64,000 bases of DNA, taken from contig NZ_BLAE01000024.1 in the NCBI RefSeq assembly GCF_009687865.1, forward strand, positions 25,039 to 89,038, written 5' to 3'. The first letter of the stretch is position 1, and every line of letters begins with the position of its first letter. The translations under genes were made by a program, and so were the position numbers. Under the pieces are notes generated by a model that made no database searches, was not told where the DNA came from, and saw only the letters and a list, made by a program, of their open reading frames with translations. This DNA is from Acrocarpospora macrocephala. GTDB lineage: Bacteria; Actinomycetota; Actinomycetes; Streptosporangiales; Streptosporangiaceae. This document shows, piece after piece, positions 46,430-57,750 of this stretch.

Positions 46430-47502
46430 GGGACATCCTCGTCGCCGCCGCGGTCGGCCTGGTGCTGTCCATGCTCGGCACGCCGCTGGCGATGCGGCTG
46501 TTCGCCCGCAGGGGCTACGGCCAGAACATCCGCGAGGAAGGGCCGTCCGGCCACCACGACAAGCGCGGCACCCCCACCATGGGCGGCACCGTCATCGTCA
46601 TCGCGGCCCTGCTCGGCTACGCGGCGGCGCACCTGGCCACGCTGCTGTCGGCCGATCCGGCCCCGCCCACCGCCTCGGCGCTGCTGGTGCTGTTCCTGAT
46701 GACCGGCCTGGGCATGGTCGGCTTCCTGGACGACTTCATCAAGATCTACAAGCAGCGCAGCCTGGGCCTGCGCAGCGGCGCGAAGGCGCTCGGGCAGCTG
46801 ATCGTGGGCGCCGTCTTCGCGGTGCTGGTGGTGCAGTTCCCGAACGCGTACTCGATCACCCCGGCCGAGACCCGGCTGTCGTTCCTGCGCGACTTCGGGC
46901 CCTCCATCGGCCTGATCGGGTTCACCATCTGGGTGCTGATCATGATCGTCGGGTTCTCCAACGCGGTGAACCTCACCGACGGCCTGGACGGGCTCGCCTC
47001 CGGGGCCACCGGGATCGTGCTCGCCTCGTACGTGCTGATCGGCAACTGGCAGCTGCGCAACAGCTGCACCACCGCGATCCTCGGGCCGAACTGCTACATC
47101 GTGCGGGATCCGCTGGACCTGGCGGTGGTGGCGGCGGCGGTGCTGGGCGCGCTGGTGGGCTTCCTGTGGTGGAACGCCCCGCCCGCGAAGATCTTCATGG
47201 GCGACACCGGCTCGCTGGCCCTGGGCGGGGTGCTGGCCGGGCTGGCCATCACCACCAGGACCCAGCTGCTGCTGCTCATCCTGGCCGGCCTGTGCGTGGT
47301 GATCACCTCCTCGGTGATCATCCAGGTGGGCTTCTTCAAGATGACCAGGAGACGCATCTTCCGGATGGCCCCGCTCCAGCACCACTTCGAGCTGAAGGGC
47401 TGGGCGGAGACCACGATCGTGGTCCGGTTCTGGCTGATCGCCGCGCTCAGCGCGGCCGCCGGGCTCGGCCTGTTCTACGTGGAATGGATGCCGAAACTGT
47501 GA
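46426..47502 (+). CDS. mraY: Phospho-N-acetylmuramoyl-pentapeptide transferase
   Basis: 358 aa integral membrane enzyme with about ten hydrophobic segments that makes lipid I on undecaprenyl phosphate. Active-site blocks are [16 protein letters not shown] (Asp-Asp), [27 protein letters not shown] and the HHH-type [13 protein letters not shown] 46426 overlaps murF. Its end overlaps murD. Confidence 0.97.
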   Translation: MRDILVAAAVGLVLSMLGTPLAMRLFARRGYGQNIREEGPSGHHDKRGTPTMGGTVIVIAALLGYAAAHLATLLSADPAPPTASALLVLFLMTGLGMVGFLDDFIKIYKQRSLGLRSGAKALGQLIVGAVFAVLVVQFPNAYSITPAETRLSFLRDFGPSIGLIGFTIWVLIMIVGFSNAVNLTDGLDGLASGATGIVLASYVLIGNWQLRNSCTTAILGPNCYIVRDPLDLAVVAAAVLGALVGFLWWNAPPAKIFMGDTGSLALGGVLAGLAITTRTQLLLLILAGLCVVITSSVIIQVGFFKMTRRRIFRMAPLQHHFELKGWAETTIVVRFWLIAALSAAAGLGLFYVEWMPKL

Positions 47503-48881
47503 GGGGCTGCGTCGTCGTGGCCGGGCTCGGTCTGTCCGGCACCGCCGCCGCGCGCGGCCTGGCCAGGGGCGGGGAGCGGGTGGTCGTGCTGGAGCAGCGC
47601 GAGCGCCCGATCCCGGAGATCCTGTCCGAGCTCGGGGTGGAGGTCAGGTTCGGCGAGCAGGACCTGCCCGCCAGAACCGAGCTGGTGGTCACCTCGCCGG
47701 GCTGGAAGCCGGACCATCCGCTACTGCGGGCCGCCGCCTCGGCCGGGATCGAGGTCATCGGCGAGGTCGAGCTGGCCTGGCGGCTGCGGCACGAGGGCGC
47801 GGCGCCCTGGCTGGCGCTGACCGGCACCAACGGCAAGACCACCGCGGTCCGCATGCTCACCTCGATGCTGACCGCCGCCGGGGAGCGCGCGCTCGCCGTC
47901 GGCAACGTGGGCGTCCCGATCGTGGACGCGGTGCTCGACCCGGGCGAGACCACCGTGCTCGCCGTCGAGCTGTCCAGCTTCCAGCTGCACTGGTCGGCCA
48001 GCCCGGCCCCGAAGGCGGCGGCCGTCCTGAACGTGGCGCCCGACCACATCGACTGGCACGGCTCGCTGGAGGAGTACGCGCGCGCCAAGGCGCGGATCTT
48101 CGCGAAGGCGGAGCGGGTGATCTACAACGCCGACGATCCGTGGGCCACGCGGCTGGCGGAGCCGTACCGGGATCGCTCCGTGGGGTGGACGCTGGGGGTG
48201 CCCAGGCCCGGTCAGCTGGGCGTGGTGGAGGACCTGCTCGTGGACCGGGCGTTCACCGGGGACCCGATGCGGTCGGCGGAGGAGCTGGCCGCGCTGTCGG
48301 ACGTGCACCCGTTCGCGCCGCACAACGTGGCCAACGCGCTGGCCGCCGCGGCGTTGGCACGGTCCCACGGGGTGCCCGCGGCCGCCGTACGGCAAGGCCT
48401 GGCGGACTTCCGCCCCGACCCGCACCGGATCGCCCACGTGGCCCGGGTCGGCGAGGTCGACTACGTGGACGACTCCAAGGCCACCAACCCGCACGCGGCG
48501 GCGGCGTCGCTGGCGGCCTACCCGTCGATCGTCTGGATCGCCGGCGGCCAGCTGAAGGGCGCCGACGTGGAGGATCTGGTCCGGCGGGCCGCGCCTCGGC
48601 TGCGCGGCGCGGTGCTGCTGGGCGTGGACCGGGAACGGATCGCGGAGGCATTGGCGCGACACGCGGCGAATGTCCCCGTGCTTGAGGTGGCCGGGGACGA
48701 CACTGGGGTGATGGATCGTGTCGTCACCGCAGCCGCCAGGCTCGCCTCCCCCGGGGACACCGTGTTGCTGGCCCCCGCCGGGGCCTCCCTGGACATGTTC
48801 CCCGGCTACGGCGCGCGAGGGGAGGCCTTCGCGCGAGCCGTCCGCAATCTGACCGGCCTGACCGGTCTGGTCGAGCGGTGA
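47484..48881 (+). CDS. murD: UDP-MurNAc-alanine--D-glutamate ligase
   Basis: 465 aa ligase adding D-glutamate. The Rossmann opening [17 protein letters not shown] binds UDP; the ATP loop is [31 protein letters not shown] and [11 protein letters not shown] are conserved. I give ATG 47484. GTG 47499, which makes a GTGA overlap with the mraY stop like its neighbours, is an equally possible start. Its end overlaps ftsW. Confidence 0.95.
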   Translation: MDAETVRGCVVVAGLGLSGTAAARGLARGGERVVVLEQRERPIPEILSELGVEVRFGEQDLPARTELVVTSPGWKPDHPLLRAAASAGIEVIGEVELAWRLRHEGAAPWLALTGTNGKTTAVRMLTSMLTAAGERALAVGNVGVPIVDAVLDPGETTVLAVELSSFQLHWSASPAPKAAAVLNVAPDHIDWHGSLEEYARAKARIFAKAERVIYNADDPWATRLAEPYRDRSVGWTLGVPRPGQLGVVEDLLVDRAFTGDPMRSAEELAALSDVHPFAPHNVANALAAAALARSHGVPAAAVRQGLADFRPDPHRIAHVARVGEVDYVDDSKATNPHAAAASLAAYPSIVWIAGGQLKGADVEDLVRRAAPRLRGAVLLGVDRERIAEALARHAANVPVLEVAGDDTGVMDRVVTAAARLASPGDTVLLAPAGASLDMFPGYGARGEAFARAVRNLTGLTGLVER

Positions 48882-50143
48882 CGGCCGCCACCGGGGCCGC
48901 CGCAGGGGCTGCCACAGAGGGGGAGCGGCGCCGTCCCAGCTGGAGCAGGATCCAGCTGGCGCTGCTGCGCGAGCTGCTGAGCCGCCCGCTCACCTCCTAC
49001 TACCTGGTGCTGGGCTGCAGCGCGCTGCTGCTCGCGCTCGGCCTGATGATGGTGCTCTCGGCCTCCAGCATCGAGGCGCTGCAGGTCAAGGGCGACCCGT
49101 TCTACTGGTTCCTGAAGCAGTCGCTCTCGGTCGCGCTGGGCATCCCGCTCATGTACGCCTGCAGCAAGCTGCCGCAGCGCTTCTTCCGGCTGGCCGGATA
49201 CCCGCTGCTGGCGCTGTCCATCATCGGCCTGGTGATGGTGATCTTCATCGGCTCCACCGAGCTGGGCGCGCAGCGCTGGATCTACATCGGCAGCCTCACC
49301 ATCCAGCCGTCGGAGCCGGCCAAGCTGGCCCTGGTGCTGTGGGGGGCCGACATCCTGGCCCGGCACGCGCGCGGCCGCCTGATGGAGTGGCGCAACCTGC
49401 TGATCCCGCTGATGCCCGGCGTGGCCATCCTGGCCGTGCTGGTCATGTGGGGCCGCGACCTGGGCACCACCCTGGTGCTGATGATGATCTTCCTGGCCCT
49501 GCTCTGGGTGGTGGGCGCGCCGGTACGGCTGTTCGCCGGCCTGCTCGCCGTGCTCGCCCTGGCCACCGTCTTCATGATCATCTCAGAGGGTTACCGGTCC
49601 GAGCGCATCACCGGCTGGCTCAACACCTGGGAGAACGCCCAGGGCTCCGGCTACCAGGCCGCCCAGGGGCAGATCGCGATGGGCTCCGGCGGCTGGTTCG
49701 GCCTGGGCCTGGGCAGCAGCAGGCAGAAGTGGGACTGGGTGCCGCACGCGGAGAGCGACTTCATCTTCTCCATCCTGGGCGAGGAGCTCGGCCTGATGGG
49801 CACGCTCGTCGTGATCGCCCTGTTCGGCCTGCTCGGCTACGCGGGCCTGCGCATCGCGGCCCGGGTCAACGACCCGTTCGTGCGGTTCGCCTCGGCGGCG
49901 TCGGTGGCCTGGATCGTGGGGCAGGCCATCGTGAACATCGGCGCGGTCATCGGCGTGCTGCCCATCACGGGCATCCCGCTGCCGCTCGTCTCGTACGGCG
50001 GATCCGCCCTGTTGCCGACGCTCGCCGCGCTTGGGATGTTGTTGTCGTTCGCGAAACGTGAGCCGGGCGCGGCCGAAGCGTTGGCCGCGCGGGGGCCCGG
50101 ACCGGCGGCCCGGGCTCTAAGCTGGCTTGGCCTCCGGGCATAA
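48878..50143 (+). CDS. ftsW: Septal peptidoglycan glycosyltransferase FtsW (SEDS)
   Basis: 421 aa SEDS-family membrane protein with about ten segments that polymerises lipid II with its partner FtsI. Signature blocks are [35 protein letters not shown] (the catalytic Asp region), [36 protein letters not shown] and the C-terminal [17 protein letters not shown] overlap with murD; 41 bp before murG. Confidence 0.96.
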   Translation: MTAATGAAAGAATEGERRRPSWSRIQLALLRELLSRPLTSYYLVLGCSALLLALGLMMVLSASSIEALQVKGDPFYWFLKQSLSVALGIPLMYACSKLPQRFFRLAGYPLLALSIIGLVMVIFIGSTELGAQRWIYIGSLTIQPSEPAKLALVLWGADILARHARGRLMEWRNLLIPLMPGVAILAVLVMWGRDLGTTLVLMMIFLALLWVVGAPVRLFAGLLAVLALATVFMIISEGYRSERITGWLNTWENAQGSGYQAAQGQIAMGSGGWFGLGLGSSRQKWDWVPHAESDFIFSILGEELGLMGTLVVIALFGLLGYAGLRIAARVNDPFVRFASAASVAWIVGQAIVNIGAVIGVLPITGIPLPLVSYGGSALLPTLAALGMLLSFAKREPGAAEALAARGPGPAARALSWLGLRA

Positions 50144-50184
50144 TCCGCGACTTGAAACACGCGGCTTTTCACATAGGGAGAGAC

Positions 50185-51264
50185 ATGAGGGTGGTCCTCG
50201 CCGGCGGCGGGACGGCCGGCCATATCGAGCCGGCGCTCGCGCTGGCCGACGCGCTTCGTCAGATCGACCCCACGATCGGGATCACCTGCCTCGGCACCGA
50301 TCGCGGCCTGGAGACCCGGCTGGTGCCGGCCCGGGGTTACGACCTGCAGCTGGTGCCCGCGGTGCCGCTGCCCCGCGCGATCACCCCGCAGCTGCTCGCG
50401 GTGCCGGGCCGGCTGGCCGGGGCGATCAACGCCGCCACCGGAATCCTGGACAAGGTCGGCGCCGACGTCCTGGTCGGGTTCGGCGGTTACGTGGCCACAC
50501 CGGCCTACCTGGCCGCGCGCCGCCGCGGCATCCCGATCGTGGTGCACGAGGCCAATCCCCGGCCTGGCCTGGCCAACCGGCTGGGCGCGCGGCTGACCGA
50601 CCACGTGTTCACCGGCCATCCGGACACCGCGCTGCCGGGGGCGGTGTGCATCGGCATCCCGCTGCGCCGCCAGGTGGTGGACATGGACCGGTTCTCGCTC
50701 GGCGACAAGGCCCGCTCCTACTTCGGCCTGGAGTCGGACCGGCCCACGCTGCTGGTGTTCGGCGGCTCCCAGGGCGCGCGCTCGATCAACAAGGCCGCGC
50801 TGGACGCCGCGCCCGCGCTGCGCGCCGCCGGGGTGCAGGTGCTGCACGTGATCGGCCCGAAGAACACGGTCGAGCAGGAGCCCCCGCCGGGAGATCCGCA
50901 GTACGTCATCCTGCCGTATGTGGACCGCATGGACCTGGCGTACGCGGCGGCCGACCTGGTGCTGTGCCGGAGCGGCGCGATGACCTGCGCCGAGCTGACC
51001 GCCGTGGGCCTGCCCGCGGCCTACGTCCCGCTGCCGCACGGCAACGGCGAGCAGCGCTTAAACGCCCAGCCGATCGTCCAGGCGGGCGGCGGGCTGATGG
51101 TGGAGGACGCCGACCTCACCCCCGAGTGGATCATGAGGGTGCTGGCGCCGCTGCTGCACAACCCGGAGAAGGTGGCCGTGATGTGCGAGGCGGCCCTGCA
51201 GATGGGGCGCAAGGACGCCGACGTGACGCTCGCCCGCAAGGTTCTGGAGATCGCAGCGCGATGA
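50185..51264 (+). CDS. murG: UDP-GlcNAc--MurNAc-pentapeptide-lipid GlcNAc transferase
   Basis: 359 aa peripheral membrane GT28 enzyme converting lipid I to lipid [23 protein letters not shown] is the N-terminal G-loop; [39 protein letters not shown] and [26 protein letters not shown] are conserved. ATG 50185 follows AGGGAGAG, so I reject the TTG at 50152. ATGA overlap with murC. Confidence 0.96.
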   Translation: MRVVLAGGGTAGHIEPALALADALRQIDPTIGITCLGTDRGLETRLVPARGYDLQLVPAVPLPRAITPQLLAVPGRLAGAINAATGILDKVGADVLVGFGGYVATPAYLAARRRGIPIVVHEANPRPGLANRLGARLTDHVFTGHPDTALPGAVCIGIPLRRQVVDMDRFSLGDKARSYFGLESDRPTLLVFGGSQGARSINKAALDAAPALRAAGVQVLHVIGPKNTVEQEPPPGDPQYVILPYVDRMDLAYAAADLVLCRSGAMTCAELTAVGLPAAYVPLPHGNGEQRLNAQPIVQAGGGLMVEDADLTPEWIMRVLAPLLHNPEKVAVMCEAALQMGRKDADVTLARKVLEIAAR

Positions 51265-52655
51265 GTCTGGTGAAACTGATTGAGCCGGTGCCGGCCGAGG
51301 AGCTCGGCCGGGTGCACTTCATCGGCATCGGCGGGGCGGGCATGTCGGGCATCGCCAGGATCCTGCTCAAGCGCGGGGTGGCGGTGTCCGGCAGCGACGC
51401 CCGCAGCTCGGACATGCTCACCGAGCTGCGCGAGCTGGGCGCGACCGTGCACGTCGGGCACGCGGCCTCGCACATCAGGGACGTGAACACGGTCGTGGTG
51501 TCCACCGCCATCCGGGACTCCAACCCGGAGCTGGGGGAGGCGCTGCGGCAGAACGTGCGGATCATCCCGCGCGCGGCGGCGCTGGCGGCGGTGATGACCG
51601 GGCGGGTCGGCATCGCGATCGCGGGCACCCACGGCAAGACCACGACCACCTCCATGCTCACCGTGGCGCTACAGAAGTGTGGCGCGGACCCGTCGTACTG
51701 CGTGGGCGGCCAGCTGGTCACCACCGGGCTCGGCGCGGACGAGGGCACCGGGGACGTCTTCGTGGCCGAGGCCGACGAGAGCGACGGCTCGTTCCTGATG
51801 CTGGCCCCCCAGATCGCCGTGGTGACCAACGTCGAGGCCGACCACCTGGACAACTACGGCGACCCCGAGGCGGTCTACGACAGTTTTAACCGGTTCGTCG
51901 AGCGGATCGGGTCGACGCTGGTGCTCTGCGCCGACGACCCGGGCGCGGCCAAGCTGGCGCCCGTCGCCCGGTCGCGTGGCCTCAAGGTCGTCACGTACGG
52001 CGAGGGCGAGGCGGACGTCCGAGTCGCCGAGGTGGTCCCGAAGGGCCTCGGCGTGGAGTTCGAGGTGGCCGGGCTCGGCCGGGTCAGGCTGTCGGTGCCC
52101 GGGCGGCACAACGCGCTCAACGCGGCCGCCGTGATCGCCGTGGCGCTCGAACTCGGCCTGCCGTTCGAGGAGGTCAGGGACGGCCTGGCGGCCTTCACCG
52201 GGGCCAAGCGCCGGTTCGAGGCCAAGGGCGAGGCGGACGGGGTCACCGTCTTCGACAGCTACGCCCACCACCCGACCGAGCTCGCCGCCGACCTGGCCGC
52301 AGCCAGGGATGTGGTGGCCGGGGGAGGCCGGGTCATCGCCGTCTTCCAGCCGCACCTGTATTCCAGAACCCGGTTCTTCGCCGCCGAGTTCGGCGCCGCC
52401 CTGGGCCTGGCCGACGAGGCGATCGTGCTGGACGTCTACGGCGCGCGCGAGGACCCCGAGCCCGGCGTCTCCGGCGCGCTGGTGGCGGGCCAGATCCCGC
52501 TCCCGTCCGCACAGGTCTCGTATGCTCCGGACAGGTCCGCGGTGCCCGCCCTGGTGGCGGGCAGGGCCCGGCCGGGCGACATCGTGCTCACCATGGGCGC
52601 CGGCGACGTCACCGAGCTCGGCCCGCACATCGTCGCGGAGCTGCACGCCCGATAG
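51261..52655 (+). CDS. murC: UDP-MurNAc--L-alanine ligase
   Basis: 464 aa ligase adding the first residue, L-alanine. [17 protein letters not shown] binds UDP-sugar; the ATP loop is [33 protein letters not shown] and [10 protein letters not shown] are conserved. ATGA overlap with murG; 11 bp before ftsQ. Confidence 0.97.
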   Translation: MSLVKLIEPVPAEELGRVHFIGIGGAGMSGIARILLKRGVAVSGSDARSSDMLTELRELGATVHVGHAASHIRDVNTVVVSTAIRDSNPELGEALRQNVRIIPRAAALAAVMTGRVGIAIAGTHGKTTTTSMLTVALQKCGADPSYCVGGQLVTTGLGADEGTGDVFVAEADESDGSFLMLAPQIAVVTNVEADHLDNYGDPEAVYDSFNRFVERIGSTLVLCADDPGAAKLAPVARSRGLKVVTYGEGEADVRVAEVVPKGLGVEFEVAGLGRVRLSVPGRHNALNAAAVIAVALELGLPFEEVRDGLAAFTGAKRRFEAKGEADGVTVFDSYAHHPTELAADLAAARDVVAGGGRVIAVFQPHLYSRTRFFAAEFGAALGLADEAIVLDVYGAREDPEPGVSGALVAGQIPLPSAQVSYAPDRSAVPALVAGRARPGDIVLTMGAGDVTELGPHIVAELHAR

Positions 52656-52666
52656 GGGAGCCCGCG

Positions 52667-53377
52667 GTGAGGAAGAACGTCCTGTGGCGTACGGCTGTCG
52701 CCACTCTGCTGGCCGGCGGGGTGGTGGCGGTGGCCGGGTGGGTGGTTTTCCTCTCGCCGGTCCTGGGAGTGCGCGAGGTGGCCGTGATCGGCAACCAGCG
52801 GCTCCCGGCCGAGCAGGTCCGCAGGGCGGCCGCCGTGCCGCCGGACACCCCGCTGGTGGGGGTGGACACCGACGCCGTCAGGGCCAGGGTGGCCGCGCTG
52901 CGGGCGGTCGAGTCGGTCACCGTGGACCGGGAGTGGCCGGGCACGCTGCTGATCTCCGTGGTGGAGCGCATGCCGCTGGTGGCGGTGCCGATCAACGGCA
53001 GGACGACGGTCGTGGACCGGTTCGGCGTCGTGCTGGACCTGGTGGACGCGGCGGACACCGCGGATCCCGCGGGGGCGGTGGATCCGGTGACCTTGCGGCT
53101 GCCGGAGCTGAAGACCAACCGGTTCGATCCGGCCGATCCCGGGATCAAGGCCGCGCTGGCCGTTCTCGCCAGCCTGCCGGAGAGCATCTCCCGGCGGGTG
53201 CGGCAGGTGAGCGCCGCGTCCGCGGAAACCGTGACGCTGACGCTCGCCGATGGCCGTACCGTGGTGTGGGGCGGTCCCGAGCGGACCGGGGACAAAGCCA
53301 GGATCCTGACCACGCTGCTTCGCGAGAACGCCATGACCTTCGACGTCAGTTCCCCTGACGTGGTAACGGTCAAGTGA
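52667..53377 (+). CDS. ftsQ: Cell-division protein FtsQ
   Basis: 236 aa bitopic protein: short basic cytoplasmic start MRKNVLWR, one membrane segment (about residues 10-30), then a POTRA domain (SPVLGVREVAVIGNQRLPAEQVRRAA) and a beta domain. It recruits FtsL/FtsB in the divisome. GTG 52667 follows GGGAG. A 182-bp gap with ftsZ promoters follows. Confidence 0.93.
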   Translation: MRKNVLWRTAVATLLAGGVVAVAGWVVFLSPVLGVREVAVIGNQRLPAEQVRRAAAVPPDTPLVGVDTDAVRARVAALRAVESVTVDREWPGTLLISVVERMPLVAVPINGRTTVVDRFGVVLDLVDAADTADPAGAVDPVTLRLPELKTNRFDPADPGIKAALAVLASLPESISRRVRQVSAASAETVTLTLADGRTVVWGGPERTGDKARILTTLLRENAMTFDVSSPDVVTVK

Positions 53378-53415
53378 GATCGGCGACACGCCGGACGTGC
53401 TTGCGGCGCGGTTAG

Positions 53416-53490
53416 TTGACCCTGGGGGAGGCGCAACCCTACTGTCCGTATCAATCCTCAGGTTGACATAACTCTAAATCTCAACTTGAG
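53416..53490 (+). promoter_or_regulatory. ftsZ promoter region
   Basis: TTGACC (53416-53421), 18 bp, TACTGT (53440-53445) form a good sigma-A-type promoter. A second TTGACA (53463-53468) lies closer to ftsZ, but its -10 is unclear. A small palindrome CTCAA-C-TTGAG (53480-53490) follows. Separate ftsZ promoters in the ftsQ-ftsZ gap are known in actinomycetes. Confidence 0.65.
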
Positions 53491-53559
53491 GGTGAGGGTT
53501 TGACAGAGCGGGCAGCAGCCTGCGTGGACATATGTAAGCGAGCGGAAAGGCCCCTCGTC

Positions 53560-55029
53560 GTGGCAGCACCGCAGAACTACCTCGCGGTCATCAAGGTCGT
53601 CGGCATCGGCGGCGGCGGAGTGAACGCCGTGAACCGGATGATTGAGGAGGGACTCAAGGGCGTCGAGTTCATCGCCATCAACACCGACGCCCAGGCGCTG
53701 CTGATGAGTGACGCCGATGTGAAACTGGACGTGGGGCGCGAGCTCACGCGTGGCCTGGGCGCCGGCGCCAACCCCGAGGTGGGGCGCAAGGCGGCCGAGG
53801 ATCACCGCGAGGAGATCGAGGAGGTCATCAAGGGCGCCGACATGGTGTTCGTGACGGCCGGGGAGGGCGGCGGCACCGGCACCGGCGGCGCGCCCGTGGT
53901 GGCCAACATCGCCAGATCGCTGGGCGCCCTGACCATAGGGGTCGTGACCCGCCCGTTCAGCTTCGAGGGCAAGCGCCGCGCCATGCAGGCGGAGGCCGGA
54001 ATAGAGAATCTCCGGGCGGAGGTGGACACCCTCATCGTCATCCCGAACGACCGGCTGCTGTCCATCTCGGACCGCCAGGTGAGCGTGCTGGACGCGTTCA
54101 AGGCCGCTGACCAGGTGCTGCTCTCGGGTGTGCAGGGCATCACCGACCTGATCACCACGCCGGGCCTGATCAACCTGGACTTCGCCGACGTGAAGTCGGT
54201 CATGTCCGGGGCCGGGTCCGCGCTGATGGGCATCGGCCACGCCCGGGGCGACGACCGCTCGGTGGCCGCCGCCGAGATGGCGGTCTCCAGCCCGCTGCTG
54301 GAGGCCAGCATCGACGGCGCGCACGGTGTGCTGCTGTCCATCGCGGGCGGTTCCGACCTGGGCCTGTTCGAGATCAACGAGGCCGCCCAGCTGGTCTCCA
54401 GCGCGGCCGCGCCGGACGCCAACATCATCTTCGGCACGGTCATCGACGACGCGCTCGGCGACGAGGTCCGGGTCACCGTGATCGCGGCCGGGTTCGACGA
54501 GCCGGTGCCGGAGAAGCCCGCCGTCATGCCGCAGCCGCGGCAGCAGCAGGCCCGCCCCGCCCCCGCCCAGGCCCAGACCGCCCCGGGGGGCCGGGAGCGT
54601 CCCGCGCTGTCGTCCTTCGTGGCGCCGCCCAAGCCCGAGCCCCGCCAGGAGTCGCGGCCCGACCCGCGGACCGAGCAGCCGCCCGCGCCGGTGCGCCCGC
54701 TCACCCCGGCGGGCTCGCCGCCGGTCTCGCCCGTGCAGCCGGTGCCGCCGATCACCTCGCCCCCGGCCCAGCCGGGGCCGAACCACCCGGCGGCGCAGCC
54801 CCAGGTGGCCTCGGCCGAGCAGGTCGCGCCTTCGGTGCCGTTCGGACGGGAGGGCGAGGGTTCGCGGCCGGACCACCAGGGGGCGTCGGGCACCGGCCCT
54901 TTCGCCATCCCGCGGCCGACCGAGCCGCCGACTCCGATCACCTCCAAGCTCACCCAGCCGGTCCCCCGGCGCCCGGTGGTCTTCGAGGAGCAGGAGGAGG
55001 AGCTGGACGTGCCGGACTTCCTGAAGTGA
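53560..55029 (+). CDS. ftsZ: Cell-division GTPase FtsZ
   Basis: 489 aa tubulin homologue forming the Z ring. Start GTG 53560 follows GGAAAGG and gives [20 protein letters not shown]. The tubulin signature [11 protein letters not shown] is near residue 105, with NTDAQAL and the T7 loop [11 protein letters not shown] intact. After the core (about residue 317) comes a linker of about 150 residues rich in P, Q and A, long for the family. The C-terminal peptide [11 protein letters not shown] binds SepF and other partners. Confidence 0.97.
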   Translation: MAAPQNYLAVIKVVGIGGGGVNAVNRMIEEGLKGVEFIAINTDAQALLMSDADVKLDVGRELTRGLGAGANPEVGRKAAEDHREEIEEVIKGADMVFVTAGEGGGTGTGGAPVVANIARSLGALTIGVVTRPFSFEGKRRAMQAEAGIENLRAEVDTLIVIPNDRLLSISDRQVSVLDAFKAADQVLLSGVQGITDLITTPGLINLDFADVKSVMSGAGSALMGIGHARGDDRSVAAAEMAVSSPLLEASIDGAHGVLLSIAGGSDLGLFEINEAAQLVSSAAAPDANIIFGTVIDDALGDEVRVTVIAAGFDEPVPEKPAVMPQPRQQQARPAPAQAQTAPGGRERPALSSFVAPPKPEPRQESRPDPRTEQPPAPVRPLTPAGSPPVSPVQPVPPITSPPAQPGPNHPAAQPQVASAEQVAPSVPFGREGEGSRPDHQGASGTGPFAIPRPTEPPTPITSKLTQPVPRRPVVFEEQEEELDVPDFLK

Positions 55030-55039
55030 TCCACCGCAC

Positions 55040-55756
55040 GTGATCGACCCGGATCCCCCCGCCGGGCGCCGTAGCGAGCTCGCGGCCGCGCTGGCCGACG
55101 TGGAGCGGCGCATCCTGGACGCGTGCCGTGCCACCGGCCGTTCCCGCGAGGAGCTCACGCTGATCGCGGTCACCAAGACCTACCCGGCGGCCGACCTGCG
55201 GCTGCTGGCCGAGCTCGGGGTGCGCGATGTGGGGGAGAACCGCGATCAGGAGGCGGCGGCGAAAGCCGCCGAATGCGCGGATCTCCCGCTCACCTGGCAT
55301 TTCATCGGCCAGGTGCAGACGAATAAGGCCAGATCCATCGTCGCCTACGCGGATCTGATCCACGGCGTGGACCGGAGCCGCCTGGTGGCGGCGCTGAGCC
55401 GCGAAGCCGTCCGGGTGGGGCGCGAGGTCGGCTGCCTGGTTCAGGTGGCCCTGGACGACCGTCCTGAGCGCGGTGGCGCCCGTCCCGCGGACGTCCCTGC
55501 CCTCGCCGCCGCCCTGGCCGAGGCGCCGGGTCTGCGGCTGCGGGGCGTCATGGCGGTGGCCCCGCTGGGATCTGACCCGGATGTCGCTTTCGCCCGTTTG
55601 TTCGAGGTGGCGCAAGCCGTACAGAAAGAGCATCCTGGGGCGGATGTGATTTCTGCCGGGATGAGTGGCGATCTCGCGCAGGCGATAGCGAAAGGTGCGA
55701 CACACCTGCGTGTTGGTACGGCGTTGCTCGGCCGCCGGACGCCCTTCGTCAGGTAA
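55040..55756 (+). CDS. yggS: YggS/PLPBP family pyridoxal-phosphate homeostasis protein
   Basis: 238 aa PLP-binding TIM-barrel protein without known catalysis, involved in B6 and amino-acid balance. The PLP lysine is in IAVTKTYPAADLRLL; GENRDQEAAAKA, WHFIGQVQTNKA, MAVAP and SAGMSGDLAQAIAKGATHLRVGTALLG are conserved. GTG 55040 lies 10 bp after ftsZ, its usual place in Gram-positive division clusters. Confidence 0.95.
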   Translation: MIDPDPPAGRRSELAAALADVERRILDACRATGRSREELTLIAVTKTYPAADLRLLAELGVRDVGENRDQEAAAKAAECADLPLTWHFIGQVQTNKARSIVAYADLIHGVDRSRLVAALSREAVRVGREVGCLVQVALDDRPERGGARPADVPALAAALAEAPGLRLRGVMAVAPLGSDPDVAFARLFEVAQAVQKEHPGADVISAGMSGDLAQAIAKGATHLRVGTALLGRRTPFVR

Positions 55757-55900
55757 TGTCCCCCGAGTAACAGGTAGAGGTCGATCAGCGGTTCGCCAGT
55801 CGGGGGGTTACGGCTTCCGCCACGGACCTTCAAGGCCCTCGACGGCACCCGGCACGCTAGGGTGGCCGCAGAGGCACGGTAGACGGAGGACGACGGAGCG

Positions 55901-56407
55901 ATGGCCGGCGCGATGCGCAAGATGGCGGTCTACCTCGGTCTCGTGGAGGACGACGACCGCTACGACAGGTACCGGGACTATGACGCCGACGATTTCGGTG
56001 TGGACCCGTATGACGGGCAGAGCGAGGAGTTCGCCCCTGCCGGGGCGCAGGGGCGCGATGCGGGCGACGACACGCCGGTTCCCGCGCCGAGACCCTCCAC
56101 CGCGGTGATCGAGCGCCGTACGACCGATCTGGCGCGGATCACCACCCTGCACCCCCGCACGTACAACGAGGCGCGCACGATCGGGGAGCACTTCCGGGAG
56201 GGCACGCCGGTCATCATGAATCTGACCGAAATGGTTGACAGTGACGCGAAACGTCTAGTCGATTTTGCGGCAGGTCTGGTTTTTGGGCTACACGGCAGCA
56301 TTGAACGTGTTACCAACAAGGTGTTCCTGTTGTCCCCTGCCAATGTCGAGGTGACCGCGGAGGACAAGGCTCGGATCGCGGAACGCGGCTTCTTCAACCA
56401 GAGCTAG
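55901..56407 (+). CDS. sepF: Cell-division protein SepF
   Basis: 168 aa membrane-associated FtsZ anchor. The N-terminal amphipathic stretch [19 protein letters not shown] binds membrane, an acidic linker follows, and the SepF core ([20 protein letters not shown] to VFLLSP, about residues 85-155) polymerises and binds the FtsZ tail. ATG 55901 follows GGAGGACGACGGAG. A TAGGGT -10 candidate at 55858-55863 suggests its own promoter. Confidence 0.95.
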   Translation: MAGAMRKMAVYLGLVEDDDRYDRYRDYDADDFGVDPYDGQSEEFAPAGAQGRDAGDDTPVPAPRPSTAVIERRTTDLARITTLHPRTYNEARTIGEHFREGTPVIMNLTEMVDSDAKRLVDFAAGLVFGLHGSIERVTNKVFLLSPANVEVTAEDKARIAERGFFNQS

Positions 56408-56502
56408 AGTTCCTTGTATGGACAGTGAAAAGCTGAGCGGTGCCCACGGGGACCGGAGGGTGCGAACCTGGCAGCGGACCAGGACGGAGGCGGGGCGCGA
56501 CC

Positions 56503-56796
56503 GTGGGGATCGTTAGTGGTGTCTTGGTCTTCGTCCTGTCCCTCTACCTGGTCCTGCTGATCGGCAGGATGATCTTCGAGACGGTGCAGGCGTTCGCCCG
56601 GGCCTGGCGGCCCAGAGGGCCGGTTCTGGTCCTCGCCGAGGCCACGTACACGGCCACGGATCCACCCCTCAAATTCCTCCGCCGTTTCATTCCGCCCCTG
56701 AGGTTGGGTACGGTGGCCTTTGACCTAAGCTTCACAGTGCTGTTCATTGTGGTCTTGGTCTTGATCCAAGTCGTGTCCGCGTTTGGTCGAGGATAG
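56503..56796 (+). CDS. YggT-family membrane protein
   Basis: 97 aa with two membrane segments (about residues 2-24 and 65-92) flanking a conserved cytoplasmic loop (TDPPLKFLRRFIPPLRLG). YggT proteins sit between sepF and divIVA in Gram-positive genomes; their role is unclear. GTG 56503 gives the usual length and the GIVSGVL start, while the longer frame from 56440 adds a non-hydrophobic extension that I reject. Confidence 0.92.
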   Translation: MGIVSGVLVFVLSLYLVLLIGRMIFETVQAFARAWRPRGPVLVLAEATYTATDPPLKFLRRFIPPLRLGTVAFDLSFTVLFIVVLVLIQVVSAFGRG

Positions 56797-56840
56797 GTAC
56801 TTCTCTCCGGACAGACTCCAAGCGCGCCAAGGAGACCCAA

Positions 56841-57743
56841 ATGCCGCTGACGCCCGCAGATGTGCGGAACAAGCAGTTCAGTACGACCCGGCTCAGGCCG
56901 GGCTACGACGAGGAAGAGGTGGACGCCTTCCTCGACGAGGTCGAGGCCGAACTCGACCGCCTCATCCAGGAGAACGAGGAGCTCCGCGCCAAGCTGGCCG
57001 AGTGCCTGCGGGGCAAGGTCCCCGGCGGCATGGCCGGGGGGATGGCGGGAGGCATGGCCGGCGGCATGATGGGCGGCGGCATGCAGATGGCTCCCGCGCC
57101 CGTCGCCGAGCCCAAGCCGGAGATGATGGTTCCGCAGCCGGAGCCGATGCGCCAGCCCGAGCCGGTGCGTCCCGAGCCCGTCCCCGTCGGCATGGGCCTG
57201 CCGCCCGCCGAGGACAACATGGACACCGCGGCCCGGGTGCTGGCCCTGGCCCAGCAGACCGCCGACCAGGCCATCGCGGACGCCCGCCGGGAGGCGGACG
57301 AGACCGTGACCCGGGCCCGCCGCGAGGCCGACGAGGTGCTGGGCAAGGCGCGCCGCCAGGCCGAGCAGATCATCGGAGACGCCCGCGCCCGCGCCGAGAC
57401 GCTGGAACGTGACGCTCAGGAGCGGCACCGGCAGGCGATGGGGTCGCTGGTGCAGACCAGGGACGAGCTGGAGCGCAAGGTCGAGGAGCTGCGCAGCTTC
57501 GAGCGGGAGTATCGCAGCCGCCTCAAGCTGTACCTGGAGAACCAGCTCGCCGAGCTGAACGTCTCCGCCGAGGGCAGCGGCGGCTTCCCGATCGTGCAGG
57601 GTCAGGTGTCAGGTCAGCAGCAGATGGCGCACGCCATCGCGCCCGGCGGCCAGCAGATGCCCGCGCCGAACCCGTTCGGCGGCGACCCGCAGCACTCGGG
57701 CGCGTTCCAGAACCCCGAGGGCCCGCACGGCGACCGCCGGTAA
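56841..57743 (+). CDS. divIVA: DivIVA/Wag31 polar growth protein
   Basis: 300 aa coiled-coil scaffold that marks curved membrane at poles and septa and directs apical wall growth. The DivIVA lipid-binding domain (PLTPADVRNKQFSTTRLRPGYDEEEVDAFLDEVE, about residues 1-55) is followed by an unusual Gly-Met-Ala repeat (GGMAGGMAGGMAGGMMGGGM, about residues 62-81), a P/E/M-rich linker, a long coiled coil (about residues 130-240) and a Q/G-rich tail. ATG 56841 follows AAGGAG. TAGGTA near 56794 is a candidate -10. Confidence 0.96.
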   Translation: MPLTPADVRNKQFSTTRLRPGYDEEEVDAFLDEVEAELDRLIQENEELRAKLAECLRGKVPGGMAGGMAGGMAGGMMGGGMQMAPAPVAEPKPEMMVPQPEPMRQPEPVRPEPVPVGMGLPPAEDNMDTAARVLALAQQTADQAIADARREADETVTRARREADEVLGKARRQAEQIIGDARARAETLERDAQERHRQAMGSLVQTRDELERKVEELRSFEREYRSRLKLYLENQLAELNVSAEGSGGFPIVQGQVSGQQQMAHAIAPGGQQMPAPNPFGGDPQHSGAFQNPEGPHGDRR

Positions 57744-57750
57744 CCTTCCG

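Noticed and set aside
53500-53559. N-terminal 20-residue extension of FtsZ
   Set aside because: The usual [15 protein letters not shown] start at GTG 53560 has GGAAAGG at good spacing, and the extension is not family-like.
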